Numbered from the stretch's first letter, positions 25,882 to 34,120 are shown. The stretch is 64,000 nt of DNA from Streptomyces sp. NBC_01283 (GCF_041435335.1 NZ_CP108430.1:434001-498000), one strand, 5' to 3'. The notes: generated by a model not told the origin, from the sequence alone. Made by a program: numbers and translations.

Positions 25882-26628
25882 TCAGCAGCCCTTGGCCATC
25901 GCCCCGCCGACCTGGGAAGGCTCGTCCGCGACCCTTCGGTCGCCGCCCGGCGACAAGCGATCCTCCAATTGAACGCTCTCCGGCGGGGTGTCGCCCCTTC
26001 CCGTGAGAGCAAGGTCGAGTGCCGGGCAGACCAGGCGCAGGAGGGTATCGCCCACGGTTCTGAGGCGATGGGCCATCTCCACGGGGAGATAGGCGGCCAC
26101 AGCTCCGATGCGGCCTGCGGCACCGACGGGGACGGCGACGGAGACCGAGCCCACGGCGTACTCCTGCAGGTCCAGGAAGAGCGAGCCCGGGGAATCCTTG
26201 AGCAGCTTGTGAACGAGGACGCGTTCGTCGGTGATGGTGCGCGACGTCAGCCTTGCTGTCCTGTGGCGCACGAAGTGGTCGCGCCGGGCATCAGCGTCGA
26301 GTTGGGCGAGTAGACACTTGCCGAACGAGTGGGCGTGGGCGGTCTGAGCGAATTCAACCCACTCGCTGACGGCCGGAGTAGTAGGCCCTGCAGACTCGGT
26401 GACAACCCGCACCTCGCCCTCTTCGTAGACCGCGAAGTACAACGCGGCCCCTACCTCCTCGCGCAGTCCGTCGAGCAGCCTGCCGATGGACGCCCTGACA
26501 GGATCCGGCAGCGGGCCGGGCTGCAGGGACGTGAGGAAGAGCCGGTACCGCTCGGCGGCCTCCTCCTCGCCGGACCACAGCTCGTCGACCGCTTCGACAG
26601 CAGCCCGAAGACGCCTTTCGATGCTCAT
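25882..26628 (-). CDS. IclR-type GAF effector-binding protein without DNA-binding domain, coupled to an ECF sigma factor
   Basis: A 248-residue protein whose middle (residues about 50-215) matches the ligand-binding GAF-like domain of IclR regulators: EEVGAALYFAVYEEGEVRVVTES, HSFGKCLLAQLDADARRDHF, a strand SLFLDLQEYAVGSVSVAVPV and the closing helix. The N-terminal helix-turn-helix of IclR proteins is absent, replaced by a short charged helix (SIERRLRAAVEAVDELW). It starts inside the stop of the sigma-factor gene (4-base ATGA overlap). It probably senses a small molecule and modulates the partner sigma factor. The 30-residue C-terminal tail looks disordered. Confidence 0.88.
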   Translation of the reverse strand: MSIERRLRAAVEAVDELWSGEEEAAERYRLFLTSLQPGPLPDPVRASIGRLLDGLREEVGAALYFAVYEEGEVRVVTESAGPTTPAVSEWVEFAQTAHAHSFGKCLLAQLDADARRDHFVRHRTARLTSRTITDERVLVHKLLKDSPGSLFLDLQEYAVGSVSVAVPVGAAGRIGAVAAYLPVEMAHRLRTVGDTLLRLVCPALDLALTGRGDTPPESVQLEDRLSPGGDRRVADEPSQVGGAMAKGC

Positions 26629-27140
26629 GCGCGGTCTCCTTCCGTGTCGCCGTCCCCGAGTATCACCCTGAGGGTCTTTCTGCCCGCGTGGACGTGAGAG
26701 CGGACCGTTGCGGGGGTCGCTTCCATCACTTGCGCGATTTCCTCGTACCCCATGCCGAACTGCAGCCGCATGACGAGAGCTTCCTGCTGGCGTGCCGGGA
26801 GCTTGCGGACGGCGTGGACGATGTCGAGGCGCAGATCGCAGGCGGCGACCTCGTCCTGTGCGGCGATCCGGCCCCGTAACGTCGCGGCGTCGAGAAGCAG
26901 GCCCTGACGGTGGCGTGCCTGCCGGGCGTCGTCGAGGCGCTGCCCGGCAACTTTGAACAGCCAGCCGCGGGGGTCTTTCATGGCGCCCACGCGTTCCCAG
27001 TAGCGGTAGGCGGCGAGCATCGTGAGCTGAGCGGCGTCTTCCAGAACGCTCTGTTCCGCCTCACGCCAGAGCAGATATCGGCAGACCGCGGAGTGGTAAC
27101 ACCTGAAGAACTCCTCGAATCCGGGTGGTCCTTGGGGCAT
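26625..27140 (-). CDS. ECF-type RNA polymerase sigma factor
   Basis: A 171-residue alternative sigma factor of the ECF size class. Region 2 is FEEFFRCYHSAVCRYLLWRE followed by EDAAQLTMLAAYRYWERVGAMKDPRGWLFKVAGQRLDDA (residues about 8-75). Region 4 is LPARQQEALVMRLQFGMGYEEIAQVMEATPATVRSHV (residues about 112-150), the -35-binding helix-turn-helix. The ATG has GAGGA about 6 bases upstream. Its stop overlaps the start of the IclR-type partner, and a small TM protein gene ends 7 bases upstream, giving a three-gene operon. No classical zinc anti-sigma factor is present. Confidence 0.93.
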   Translation of the reverse strand: MPQGPPGFEEFFRCYHSAVCRYLLWREAEQSVLEDAAQLTMLAAYRYWERVGAMKDPRGWLFKVAGQRLDDARQARHRQGLLLDAATLRGRIAAQDEVAACDLRLDIVHAVRKLPARQQEALVMRLQFGMGYEEIAQVMEATPATVRSHVHAGRKTLRVILGDGDTEGDRA

Positions 27141-27147
27141 GCGGTCC

Positions 27148-27453
27148 TCACTGTGCCGTACGGTTCGCGCGCGCCGAGGTCACGGGTTTTCCCTCGCTCC
27201 GGGGGGACACATGGTAGGTGCGCCGGTGTCCGCGATCGTCCACCATGTCCAATCTGCCGCCAGCGGGCAAACGGTCGAGAACCTCGACAGCAGTGGCCCT
27301 GCATTCACGCTCCGCCGCAGTGGCTGAACGACCGCGGGCCAGTTCCCGCAGCACCTCCCACGGCCCGATCCTCCCGTGCCCCCTCCGAAGCCGGATGAGC
27401 ATCGTGAGCACCATGATGGTGACGGGCCCAGCGACAGCCACGATGTCAGCCAA
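27148..27453 (-). CDS. Small membrane-anchored protein, first gene of the ECF operon
   Basis: A 101-residue protein with an N-terminal transmembrane helix (IVAVAGPVTIMVLTMLIRL, residues about 4-22), then a basic, charged cytoplasmic part (ELARGRSATAAERECRATAVEVLDRL) and a beta-like end GRLDMVDDRGHRRTYHV. A TTG start at 27453 is proposed because GAGGGAGGA, a near-perfect ribosome site, lies 4 bases upstream. The longer open frame runs through an octamer repeat and is unlikely. The stop is 7 bases from the sigma-factor start, so it probably belongs to the same regulatory unit; it might anchor or sense for it. Confidence 0.65.
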   Translation of the reverse strand: MADIVAVAGPVTIMVLTMLIRLRRGHGRIGPWEVLRELARGRSATAAERECRATAVEVLDRLPAGGRLDMVDDRGHRRTYHVSPRSEGKPVTSARANRTAQ

Positions 27454-27842
27454 CGCGTCCTCCCTCTCTCCCTTGCCTCTTCTGGCACGCTGCCAGCAGT
27501 CGGCTTGTCGGTCCTGAGTACATAAGGGATGCCGGGGCTGTTCTGTTGAGTCCGGTGCGTGAGTTTCCGAGGAGAGTCTCCCGCCGGTACTCGCGCCAGC
27601 GTGGCGATTGGGCGGCTCGGTGACTCGGTGACTCGGTGACTCGGTGACTCGGTGACTCGGTGACTCGGTGACTATGGAGCCACAGGCCGTTCTCCCCGCC
27701 AACGCCGACGGGCGATCACCGCACCTCAACTCGTTGCCCTCGTCCGCGCCAACGCCCGCTTCGAACAAGGCGTCCTTGTCGAACGCGAGGCGGCGACCTC
27801 AGCCTGGTGCGGTACCAGACAGAGACGCCGTGAGAGGCAGCA
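27454..27842. other. Intergenic stretch containing an octamer repeat
   Basis: About 390 bases between the divergent sigma-factor operon and the uridine-kinase-like gene. It contains seven tandem CTCGGTGA copies and presumably both promoters. No other feature is recognised. Confidence 0.6.
27616..27671. repeat. Octamer microsatellite, seven copies of CTCGGTGA
   Basis: Seven perfect tandem copies (56 bp), followed directly by CTATGG. The 8-base unit changes frame with each copy, so it is unlikely to be coding. It lies in the divergent promoter region between the ECF operon and the kinase gene, where copy number could affect expression. Confidence 0.95.
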
Positions 27843-28437
27843 ATGGACCAAGGCACCCGCAGCGAGCTCATCAGTCGGCTGGCCGAGGCGATCAGGTCCG
27901 TCAGGACCGCGCACCCGCTGCGGGTCGCCATCGACGGGCCGCCCGCCTCCGGCAAGACCACGCTGGCCGACGAGCTCGCCGTCATCCTGCGCACGCAGGA
28001 CCACGACGTCATCCGCGCGAGCATCGACGACTTCCTCTTCCCCCGTGCGCAGCGCTACCGGCGCGGCCAGTACTCGGCCGAAGGCTGCTACTTCGACGCC
28101 CACGACCGCGCCGCGCTGTGCCGGGTCCTGCTCGATCCGCTGGGCCCAGGCGGAGACCGACAGTTCCAACACGCGGCCTACGACACGGAATCCGACACTC
28201 CACCGTCGCCGCCGGTCACGGCCGCCCCCGCAGACGCCGTCCTGCTCTTCGACGGCGTCTTCCTCCTGCGCCCGGAACTCATCGACCGGTGGGACCTGCG
28301 CATCTTCGTGTCCGTCCCCTTTGAGCAGACGGTAGATCGCGCCCGGGAGAGGGCTTCAGCATCGGCCGGATCCATCGCCGATGCCTCCGAGATCGAACGC
28401 TCCTGACGCAACCGCTATATCCCCTCCCAGCACCTTC
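27843..28437 (+). pseudogene. Uridine-kinase-like P-loop protein, cut short by a nonsense codon
   Basis: Nucleoside-kinase-type P-loop enzyme: Walker A IDGPPASGKTTLADEL (residues about 28-43), substrate region SIDDFLFPRAQRYRRGQYSAEGCYFDAHD, and the Walker B region AVLLFDGVFLLRPEL. The frame stops at 28406 (EIERS-TGA), but the following codons still read RNRYIPSQHL, which is the family's continuation (usually W-x-x-R-Y-I-P-x-Q). After that, similarity is lost and about 30 C-terminal residues are missing. A TGG-to-TGA change plus a later deletion explains this. Function is probably impaired. The ATG has a GAGGC purine run just upstream. Confidence 0.8.
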
Positions 28438-28518
28438 GACCCCACTCATCGATACGCAGGGCTGACAACTGCTCCGAAGGCAGCGGTACCCACAACTGAT
28501 CGCGACGTCACACGAGGT

Positions 28519-29181
28519 CTAGAGGCGGCAGCTGATCTCCATTCCGTCCTCCACTGGGAAGGTGACGCTCTGGTAGCCGTTCCGGGGGTCACGGACGTAG
28601 TCGAGGTAGGGCGCGAGGTCCTCCAGGTCGACGTCGTCGGCGACGACGAGGGTGCCGGGCGCGAGGCGTGGTTCGAGGAGTCGCAGGACGGGCAGGCACA
28701 GGTCCTTCCAGCCGTCGAGGAGGACGAAGTCCGCGGAGTCGGCGAGGGCGGCGAGGGTGTCGCGGGCATCTCCCTCGAGGACGGTGATCAGGTCGTCAAG
28801 GCCCGTCTCGGTGAACGTCCGGCGGGCGGCCGCGGCCTTGGCGGCGCTCATTTCCGTACTGATCACCCGCCCCGTCCCGTTGTCGCGTACCGCGGCGGCG
28901 AGATGGAGCGTGGAAATGCCGAAGGACGTGCCGAACTCGACGACGGTGGCGGGGCGGGCGGCCCGGATCAGGTTGTAGAGGAGGCGGCCACCCTGGGCGG
29001 AAATCGGCATGTACACCTCCGCCTTGGCGTCGGCCTGCTCCTGCGCGCCGAGGGGCGCGGAACCCTGGGGCCACGCCGCCCGGAGCCGCCCGCTGGTCGC
29101 CTCGTCCTGCTCGGCGGCCCGGAACATCCGGTCGAGGGCGGAGACGACGCGGCGGTCTTCGAGGGTGTTGGTTGGTGTCAT
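28519..29181 (-). CDS. O-methyltransferase, catechol-type (Methyltransf_3)
   Basis: A 220-residue SAM-dependent O-methyltransferase. The SAM motif is VVEFGTSFGISTLHLAAA (residues about 78-95) and the second acidic strand is ISTEMSA. The metal-binding Asp region is FVLLDGWKDLCLPVL, followed by VADDVDLEDLAPYL. These fit the Mg-dependent catechol/caffeoyl-CoA O-methyltransferase group. The N-terminal AEVYMPISAQGGRLLYNLI precedes the SAM domain as usual. It is divergent from the TetR gene at 29252 with a shared operator and is probably its target. Acceptor unknown. Confidence 0.92.
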   Translation of the reverse strand: MTPTNTLEDRRVVSALDRMFRAAEQDEATSGRLRAAWPQGSAPLGAQEQADAKAEVYMPISAQGGRLLYNLIRAARPATVVEFGTSFGISTLHLAAAVRDNGTGRVISTEMSAAKAAAARRTFTETGLDDLITVLEGDARDTLAALADSADFVLLDGWKDLCLPVLRLLEPRLAPGTLVVADDVDLEDLAPYLDYVRDPRNGYQSVTFPVEDGMEISCRL

Positions 29182-29190
29182 ACACCTAGG

Positions 29191-29217
29191 CTAGACGCAC
29201 CGTTGCGTAGCGTCTAG
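29191..29217. promoter_or_regulatory. TetR operator candidate between O-methyltransferase and tetR genes
   Basis: CTAGACGC and its inverted copy GCGTCTAG are separated by 11 bases, with an inner ACGCA/TGCGT pair. It sits midway in the 70-base divergent intergenic region. Confidence 0.8.
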
Positions 29218-29251
29218 AGGTTCTGGCCTACTCTGACCCCAGGAGGCAGAC

Positions 29252-29926
29252 ATGGAACGAGGAAGTACGGCCGCCGCGGCGGCCGGGCCGCAACCGGCGG
29301 TACGCCACCACGGCAACAGGCACGGCCGCAGCGAACAGGCCCGGCAGGCAGTACTGGAGGCGGCCGACGACCTCTTGGTCGAGAAGGGCTTCACCGGCGT
29401 CACCATCGAGGGCATCGCCGCCCGCGCGGGCGTCGCCAAGCAGACCGTCTACCGCTGGTGGAAGACCAAGACCGACGTCCTCCTGGACGCCTTCCTCCAG
29501 GACGCGGCCGAAGCCCTGACGCCGCCGGACCACGGCGACCTGGCCCCGGACCTGCGCGCCCACCTGCGCCAACTGGCCCTGTTCCTTACGCGGTCCGACG
29601 CGGGTGCCGTCTTCAAGGCCCTCATCGGACACGCCCAGCACGACCCCGCGTTCGCCGCCGCCCTGCGGTCCGCGTACCTCGACGAACAGCGCCGACGCGA
29701 CCGCCTCCCGCTGGAACGCGCGGTGGAACGCGGCCAGCTCGCCGCCGGACTCGACATGGCGGCGGAGATCGACCAACTCGTGGGACCGGTCTACCACCGC
29801 GTCCTGGTGACGGCGGAACCCGTCGACCAGGCTTTCACCGACCGCCTCGTCGAGGCGTTCCTGCACCGCGCGGACGTAGCGGAGGGAGCGGTCGTAGCCG
29901 ACACAGGGGAGATGGGAAGTAAATGA
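29252..29926 (+). CDS. TetR-family repressor
   Basis: A 224-residue TetR protein. The helix-turn-helix runs from AVLEAADDLLVEKGFTGVTIEGIAARAGVAKQTVYRWWKTKTDVLLDAF (residues about 32-80). The remaining ligand domain has the TetR_C-type HLRQLALFLTRSDAGAVFKALIGHAQHDP. The extreme N-terminus is an Ala-rich, low-complexity stretch, so the start could be later, but the ATG has AGGAGG nine bases upstream. It overlaps the next gene by 4 bases and is divergent from the O-methyltransferase, which it likely represses together with itself. Confidence 0.93.
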   Translation: MERGSTAAAAAGPQPAVRHHGNRHGRSEQARQAVLEAADDLLVEKGFTGVTIEGIAARAGVAKQTVYRWWKTKTDVLLDAFLQDAAEALTPPDHGDLAPDLRAHLRQLALFLTRSDAGAVFKALIGHAQHDPAFAAALRSAYLDEQRRRDRLPLERAVERGQLAAGLDMAAEIDQLVGPVYHRVLVTAEPVDQAFTDRLVEAFLHRADVAEGAVVADTGEMGSK

Positions 29927-30294
29927 CTCTGAAGGCAGGCCAGCGAGTGGTGCTGGCAGCGGACACCCCGCTGACCGATTCGGCCGAGGTATCGGGGGTC
30001 GTCGTCGGGTTCCTGTCCCTGGCGGCGGGCACCGGCGGGACCGTCGAGCAGGTGGTCGGCCACCAGGACGAGAGCGACGACGTGCGCGAGTACGAACGGC
30101 TCAAGTCGCTGCTCGACTCCTTCGGGGGCGGGATGCCCACGGGGAGCAGGAGGCAGCTCGAAGAGAAGGTCGCCTCTCTGGAACCCGCGTGGACCGCCTT
30201 CCAGGAACGGGCGCCTCGCGTGAGCGTGCGGGTCCGCTTCGACAACGGATTCATCCTCGACGGGGCCCACGAGGACGTCTTCGTCCCTGCCTGA
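29923..30294 (+). CDS. Unknown protein translationally coupled to tetR
   Basis: A 123-residue soluble protein I do not recognise. The ATG is in the 4-base ATGA overlap with the tetR stop, so both are co-translated. It begins with a small beta-barrel-like segment (KAGQRVVLAADTPLTDSAEVSGVVVGFL), has a charged helix in the middle (SDDVREYERLKSLLDSFGG) and ends with beta strands (VRVRFDNGFILDGAHEDVFVP). I see no catalytic motif. Context suggests a role together with the TetR/O-methyltransferase pair. Confidence 0.75.
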   Translation: MTLKAGQRVVLAADTPLTDSAEVSGVVVGFLSLAAGTGGTVEQVVGHQDESDDVREYERLKSLLDSFGGGMPTGSRRQLEEKVASLEPAWTAFQERAPRVSVRVRFDNGFILDGAHEDVFVPA

Positions 30295-30601
30295 GGCGCC
30301 TCCGGGGCAGACCGGTGGCCGGCGGCGGTGCTCGCGCCAGCGGGCCCACAGCTCAGCCGGGGTGCGGGTGCGCGGCGAAGGCGTGGGATCGGGCGGGCCA
30401 CCGGTCGGCCCGGGTGAGCGGGAGAACCGGCATGAGGGTCATGAGGTACGACGGCCCGCCGGTCTCCCGGGTGCACAGGGGGTCACCGCCGGAGATGTCC
30501 GCGCACCCGACGCGAACCGCGAAGAGGCCGAGCGGACGCCGTCCTCGGCGACCTCGCCCCCCCAGCTCCGTCGGCACGCGGGGCACGCCATCACCCAGGC
30601 C
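30295..30601. other. Intergenic stretch between convergent genes
   Basis: About 300 bases between the unknown gene and the convergent P450. Frames here are open on both strands but without recognised motifs. I found no clear terminator. Confidence 0.45.
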
Positions 30602-31915
30602 CTAGAGGTCCCGTGGCCGCACCGTCATTCGGATCCCCTCCCGCGCCCACAGTACGAACCGTTCCACCGGCGTCACTTCGTGCCCCGGCGCGGGCCGAAA
30701 GCGCAGGCGCTTGAGGAGGACCGCCAGCACAAGCTGGGCCTCGACCGTGGCCAAAGCGGCGCCCTCGCAGCTGCGTGGCCCGATCCCGAAGGGGACGTAC
30801 GCCAGCCGCGGCCGCTTGGCCACCTCCCGAGGCGTGAACCGCTCTGGATCGAACCGCTCCGGGTCGGGCCAGTGCTCAGGGTTCAGATGCACCGCCCAGA
30901 ACGGATAGAACACCGTCGTCCCGGCCGGGATCTCGTACGGGCCCAGAACCATGTCCTCGGTCGTCTCGCGTGCTCCGTACGGGCCGGGCGGGAACAGGCG
31001 CATCGACTCCTTGAGCACCATGTCCAGATACGTCAGCCGCCGCAGATCGCCGTAGTCGGGCGTGGCGCGCTCACCCAGCACCTGGTCCAGTTCCGCGGCC
31101 ACGCGATCGGCCGCGTCGGGGTGGCGGCCCAGCAGGTGCAGCGTCCACGAGACGGCGACACCGGTGGTGTGGTGGGCGGCCAGCAGCGTCACCATGACGG
31201 TGTCCCGGATCCGCGCCGGGCTCTGACCGGCCTCGACGAGCGCCCCGATCAGGTCGCTGGGGTCGGTTCGGCCGCCCGAGCGGTGCGCCGCCACCATGCG
31301 GTCGACCGTCGCGCGCAGAAACGCGAGGGCCGCCTCGGCCCGCTCCGCCGAGCGCGGGTCGGCCCGCGGCACCTGGTAGAGCCGCCCGAGGTGCTCGGTG
31401 AGCACCTCCTCGAACGCGGCGACGACACGGTCCGTATCGGTCTCCGCACCGTCGAACGCGAACCCGCAGATCATACGGAGCGACAGCGCGGTCAACTCCT
31501 GTTGCAGCTCGACGGGTTCGCCGTCGGCCTGCCGGGCCCAGCGGTCGGCAAGCTCACTCGCCAGCTCGGTGAAGCGCGCGAAGTGCCGCTCATGAGCCGG
31601 CCGTCCGGCGAGTACCGAGAGCAGCAGTCGACGCCAGGGCGTGTGCTCGTCGGCGGGTAGCACTTGCAGGTTGCCCGCCTCGCACAGTGGGTCCAGGAAC
31701 GCGAACAGATCCTCGGGCCGCTTGTCGAGGTGCGCCGTGGCCTCCAGAAGTACGGGATCGGCGACCGACACGGCCGTGTCGGCGCCCGGCAGTTGGAAGC
31801 GCACGACGGGTCCGTACGCCTCGTGCAGGCGTAACTGATATCGGTGCAGCCCGCCCGCAGCCGCCACGGCGCTCAGCCCGCCGTCCTCCTGGTACTCGGG
31901 TCCCGGGATACGCAT
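30602..31915 (-). CDS. Cytochrome P450
   Basis: A 437-residue heme monooxygenase. The I-helix oxygen-activation motif is AAHHTTGVA (usually A-G-x-x-T-T), the K-helix E-x-x-R is KESMRLFPP, the PERF motif is DPERFDPERFTPREVAKRPRLAYVPFG, and the heme ligand is the Cys in FGIGPRSCEGAALA, close to the usual FG-x-G-x-R-x-C-x-G. The starting ATG at 31915 has AGGAGGG about 8 bases upstream; the longer frame is spurious. No ferredoxin or reductase lies nearby. The organisation (PPGPYGARETTEDMVLGPYEIPAGTT) resembles class-II-like P450s of streptomycetes that act on lipids or terpenes. Substrate unknown. Confidence 0.95.
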   Translation of the reverse strand: MRIPGPEYQEDGGLSAVAAAGGLHRYQLRLHEAYGPVVRFQLPGADTAVSVADPVLLEATAHLDKRPEDLFAFLDPLCEAGNLQVLPADEHTPWRRLLLSVLAGRPAHERHFARFTELASELADRWARQADGEPVELQQELTALSLRMICGFAFDGAETDTDRVVAAFEEVLTEHLGRLYQVPRADPRSAERAEAALAFLRATVDRMVAAHRSGGRTDPSDLIGALVEAGQSPARIRDTVMVTLLAAHHTTGVAVSWTLHLLGRHPDAADRVAAELDQVLGERATPDYGDLRRLTYLDMVLKESMRLFPPGPYGARETTEDMVLGPYEIPAGTTVFYPFWAVHLNPEHWPDPERFDPERFTPREVAKRPRLAYVPFGIGPRSCEGAALATVEAQLVLAVLLKRLRFRPAPGHEVTPVERFVLWAREGIRMTVRPRDL

Positions 31916-32118
31916 GACAGTCCCTCCTGTTTCGCGTCTTGCCCCCGAGTCTCTCCGTGGGCGGCCCCTCAACTCGCCCTGGCAGCAACGATTTTCCCTC
32001 CGCTCCCTCCCGACCGGCGGGACCCGTGGCCGCGCGGGCCTTGGCCAGTCAGTCGCGATCTGCTGCCCGCCAGGGGGATGGCGAGAGCCAAGATGCCGTG
32101 GCGTGATCGGGCTTCCGG

Positions 32119-33249
32119 TCATGTTGTCAGTCGCCAGAGGGACGTGGTCTCGGCGCTTCGTGCCTTGTGGAGTGGGTCGGTGGCGTCCTTGGCGCGTGGA
32201 TGTCGGGGCTTGGTGTCGATCTTGCCCACCACGCGGAGGTGTGCTGCCTGGATGCTCTCCAGCAGTTGCTGACGTGTTCGGAGGCCTAGGTGCTCTGCCA
32301 GGTCGGACAGGATGAGCCACCCCTCACCGCCTGGCCGGAGGTGGTCGGAAAGTCCAGCGAGGAAGCTGTGGAGCATGGCGCTGTCCGGGTCGTAGACGCC
32401 CTGTTCGATGGGACTGGTCGGACGGGCGGGCAGCCAGGGCGGGTTGCACACGATGAGGTCGGCGCGGCCTTCGGGGAACAGGCCGGGGCCCGACACCTCG
32501 ATACGGTCGGTCAGTGCCAGCCGCTGGGCGTTGTCCCTGGCACAGGCCAGGGCGCGTGGGCTGATGTCGGTGGCCACGACGTGGTTGATTCCGCGGCGGA
32601 CCATGACCGCGGCGAGGACGCCGGTTCCGGTGCCGAGATCGAACGCTGTGCTGGTGGCGGGACCGAGCCGGATCGCCGACGGAAGAGGCGTGTGGGCGAC
32701 CAGGTCGACGTACTCGCCTCTGACCGGGGCGAACACGCCGAAATGGGGGTGGATGCGGGTGCCGAGCGCCGGCACGTCGACCCCTTTAAGACGCCATTGG
32801 TGCGCGCCGATCACTCCCAGCAGTTCCCGGAGAGAGACCGCCATGGACCCCGTTGGGGGTCCATAGGCTTCCACGCACGCCTGGCGGACGTCGGGAGCCC
32901 GACGCAACGCCAGCCTGTAGTCGTCGTCCAGCAGCACCAGGAGCTTGCCGAGGACACGGGCACGGTGACTGCTGCTGCGCCGGTGCAGGTGGAAGGACTC
33001 GCTCAGGGAAGTGCCGGACCTGGGCGTTTTGCCGTCGATGCGGCGTCCCATCGCCTGCAGCAGTTGCCGGGCGTTGTGGAAGTCGCCCTGCCAGAGCAGG
33101 GCCGTTCCCTCACATGCCTGGCGGTAGGCGTCGTTGGCCTTCATCCGGTCGTCGGCGGCGACGGTCCGGTGTGGAAGGGGAACGGCGCTCTCGGAATGCC
33201 AGCGGGCGGACTGTTGGGTGTTGCCTGTGGTCCAGTGAATGGTGGACAC
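32119..33249 (-). CDS. Class I SAM methyltransferase, MTS/PrmC-like
   Basis: A 376-residue methyltransferase. Residues about 20-150 form an Ala/Arg-rich helical N-terminal domain. The catalytic part has the SAM loop AFDLGTGTGVLAAVMVRRG (residues about 210-228), ATDISPRALACARDNAQR, and the NPPW motif in LIVCNPPWLPARP, which marks N-methyltransferases such as release-factor or ribosomal-protein/rRNA modifiers. GTG 33249 is chosen with GAGGAG six bases upstream. The C-terminal 25 residues are basic. The target could be RNA or protein. Confidence 0.88.
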   Translation of the reverse strand: MSTIHWTTGNTQQSARWHSESAVPLPHRTVAADDRMKANDAYRQACEGTALLWQGDFHNARQLLQAMGRRIDGKTPRSGTSLSESFHLHRRSSSHRARVLGKLLVLLDDDYRLALRRAPDVRQACVEAYGPPTGSMAVSLRELLGVIGAHQWRLKGVDVPALGTRIHPHFGVFAPVRGEYVDLVAHTPLPSAIRLGPATSTAFDLGTGTGVLAAVMVRRGINHVVATDISPRALACARDNAQRLALTDRIEVSGPGLFPEGRADLIVCNPPWLPARPTSPIEQGVYDPDSAMLHSFLAGLSDHLRPGGEGWLILSDLAEHLGLRTRQQLLESIQAAHLRVVGKIDTKPRHPRAKDATDPLHKARSAETTSLWRLTT

Positions 33250-33854
33250 CACGTACTCCTCGTGGTCGAACGTGCGGGGGCACGAAGAGCACTTCGACGA
33301 AGAGCAGGCTGGACCCACGCCTGTCCATCGGACAGGCGTGTGCGTTGAGGCAGGTGGCCGTTAACGCTCTCGCGTCGAAGCGCGAGAACGGACGTCCCAG
33401 ACAACCATGCCGAGCATCAGGGTCCTTTCGGAGGAGTGGCAGCAGGCTCGCACAAGTGCTGCTCGGCTTCCAAACACACCGGCCAGGCCGGATCAGCATG
33501 CTCCGGCCCCGGCCAGGTCAGCGGATGGGCTTCTTCGTCCGACTGCCGGTGCGGGGTTTTCGTCAACCGGGAAGGCTGGCTGGACAAGCGTCTCGCTTTC
33601 GCACTCGTGGTACTGCGCGAGAGCGAAGCCTTGGGCGCCGACCGGCGCTGAGCGGCAACTGCTCCCTGGCTGCCCACGAAGGCCAGCTGCAAGTGCCCTG
33701 TTGGAGGAGCGACCAGCGCTCCTCTGCACCCGCATCCAGCCACGTATGGGCCCTGATCCAGCCCCGATTGTTCCTTTTCGGCCAGCCGCTTCCCGTGGAC
33801 ACCCCCCGCCCCTATGGTGGTACGAACTCGACAGCATGCCGGGGGGTGAGACCG
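33250..33854. other. Long intergenic stretch with two hairpins, no recognised gene
   Basis: About 600 bases. Overlapping ORFs on both strands (for example 33417-34202 minus) have no motifs and conflict with one another. Hairpins lie at 33316-33340 and 33365-33390. Likely a promoter region plus decayed sequence. Confidence 0.5.
33316..33340. terminator. Perfect 11-bp hairpin
   Basis: CACGCCTGTCC-ATC-GGACAGGCGTG. A second imperfect stem (CGCTCTCGCG/CGCGAGAACG, 33365-33390) follows 25 bases later. No gene ends here, so they may be remnants or attenuator-like. Confidence 0.5.
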
Positions 33855-34067
33855 ATGGCCTTCACCGAGATTGCCATAGCAGTGATTACGACCGGGCCTG
33901 CCTACATTGCGGTCTGGCTGACCGCACGCAAGCCCCAGCCCGAGGCGGCGCAACCGCAGGCTTGCGCGCATGCCGCCATCTGTGGCCAGTGCGAAGGTCG
34001 AACCTCGGATCCGACCTCGGTCAGCGACATGCTTGGCTATGTGAAGACTTGGGCTCTCGCGGCCTGA
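33855..34067 (+). CDS. Small membrane protein, unknown
   Basis: A 70-residue protein with one N-terminal helix (FTEIAIAVITTGPAYIAVWLTAR) followed by an Ala/Gln-rich linker and a Cys-containing segment (ACAHAAICGQCEG, three Cys). The Cys cluster may bind metal. The ATG has GGTGAG about 5 bases upstream. A hairpin at 34098 closes the unit, supporting a real gene. No family recognised. Confidence 0.55.
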   Translation: MAFTEIAIAVITTGPAYIAVWLTARKPQPEAAQPQACAHAAICGQCEGRTSDPTSVSDMLGYVKTWALAA

Positions 34068-34097
34068 TCCTCTCCTCTTCGCGGTACGGCGGTGAGC

Positions 34098-34120
34098 GCC
34101 CCCACCTTCAAGGTGGGGGC
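34098..34120 (+). terminator. Hairpin terminator
   Basis: A 10-bp stem GCCCCCACCT/AGGTGGGGGC with a TCA loop, 30 bases after the small membrane-protein gene. Confidence 0.8.

Noticed and set aside
27616..27671. Possible CRISPR-like repeat
   Set aside because: Units are 8 bp in direct tandem without spacers. No cas genes. The GTCGGC repeat at 6318 is likewise a simple microsatellite.
30362..31660. 432-residue plus-strand frame over the P450 gene
   Set aside because: It lies opposite a P450 with all motifs. Arg/Gly/Gln-rich antisense composition and no recognised domain.
30602..31915. Idea of a secondary-metabolite cluster around the P450 and methyltransferases
   Set aside because: No PKS, NRPS, terpene synthase, lanthipeptide or other core enzyme, and neighbouring genes have separate regulators.
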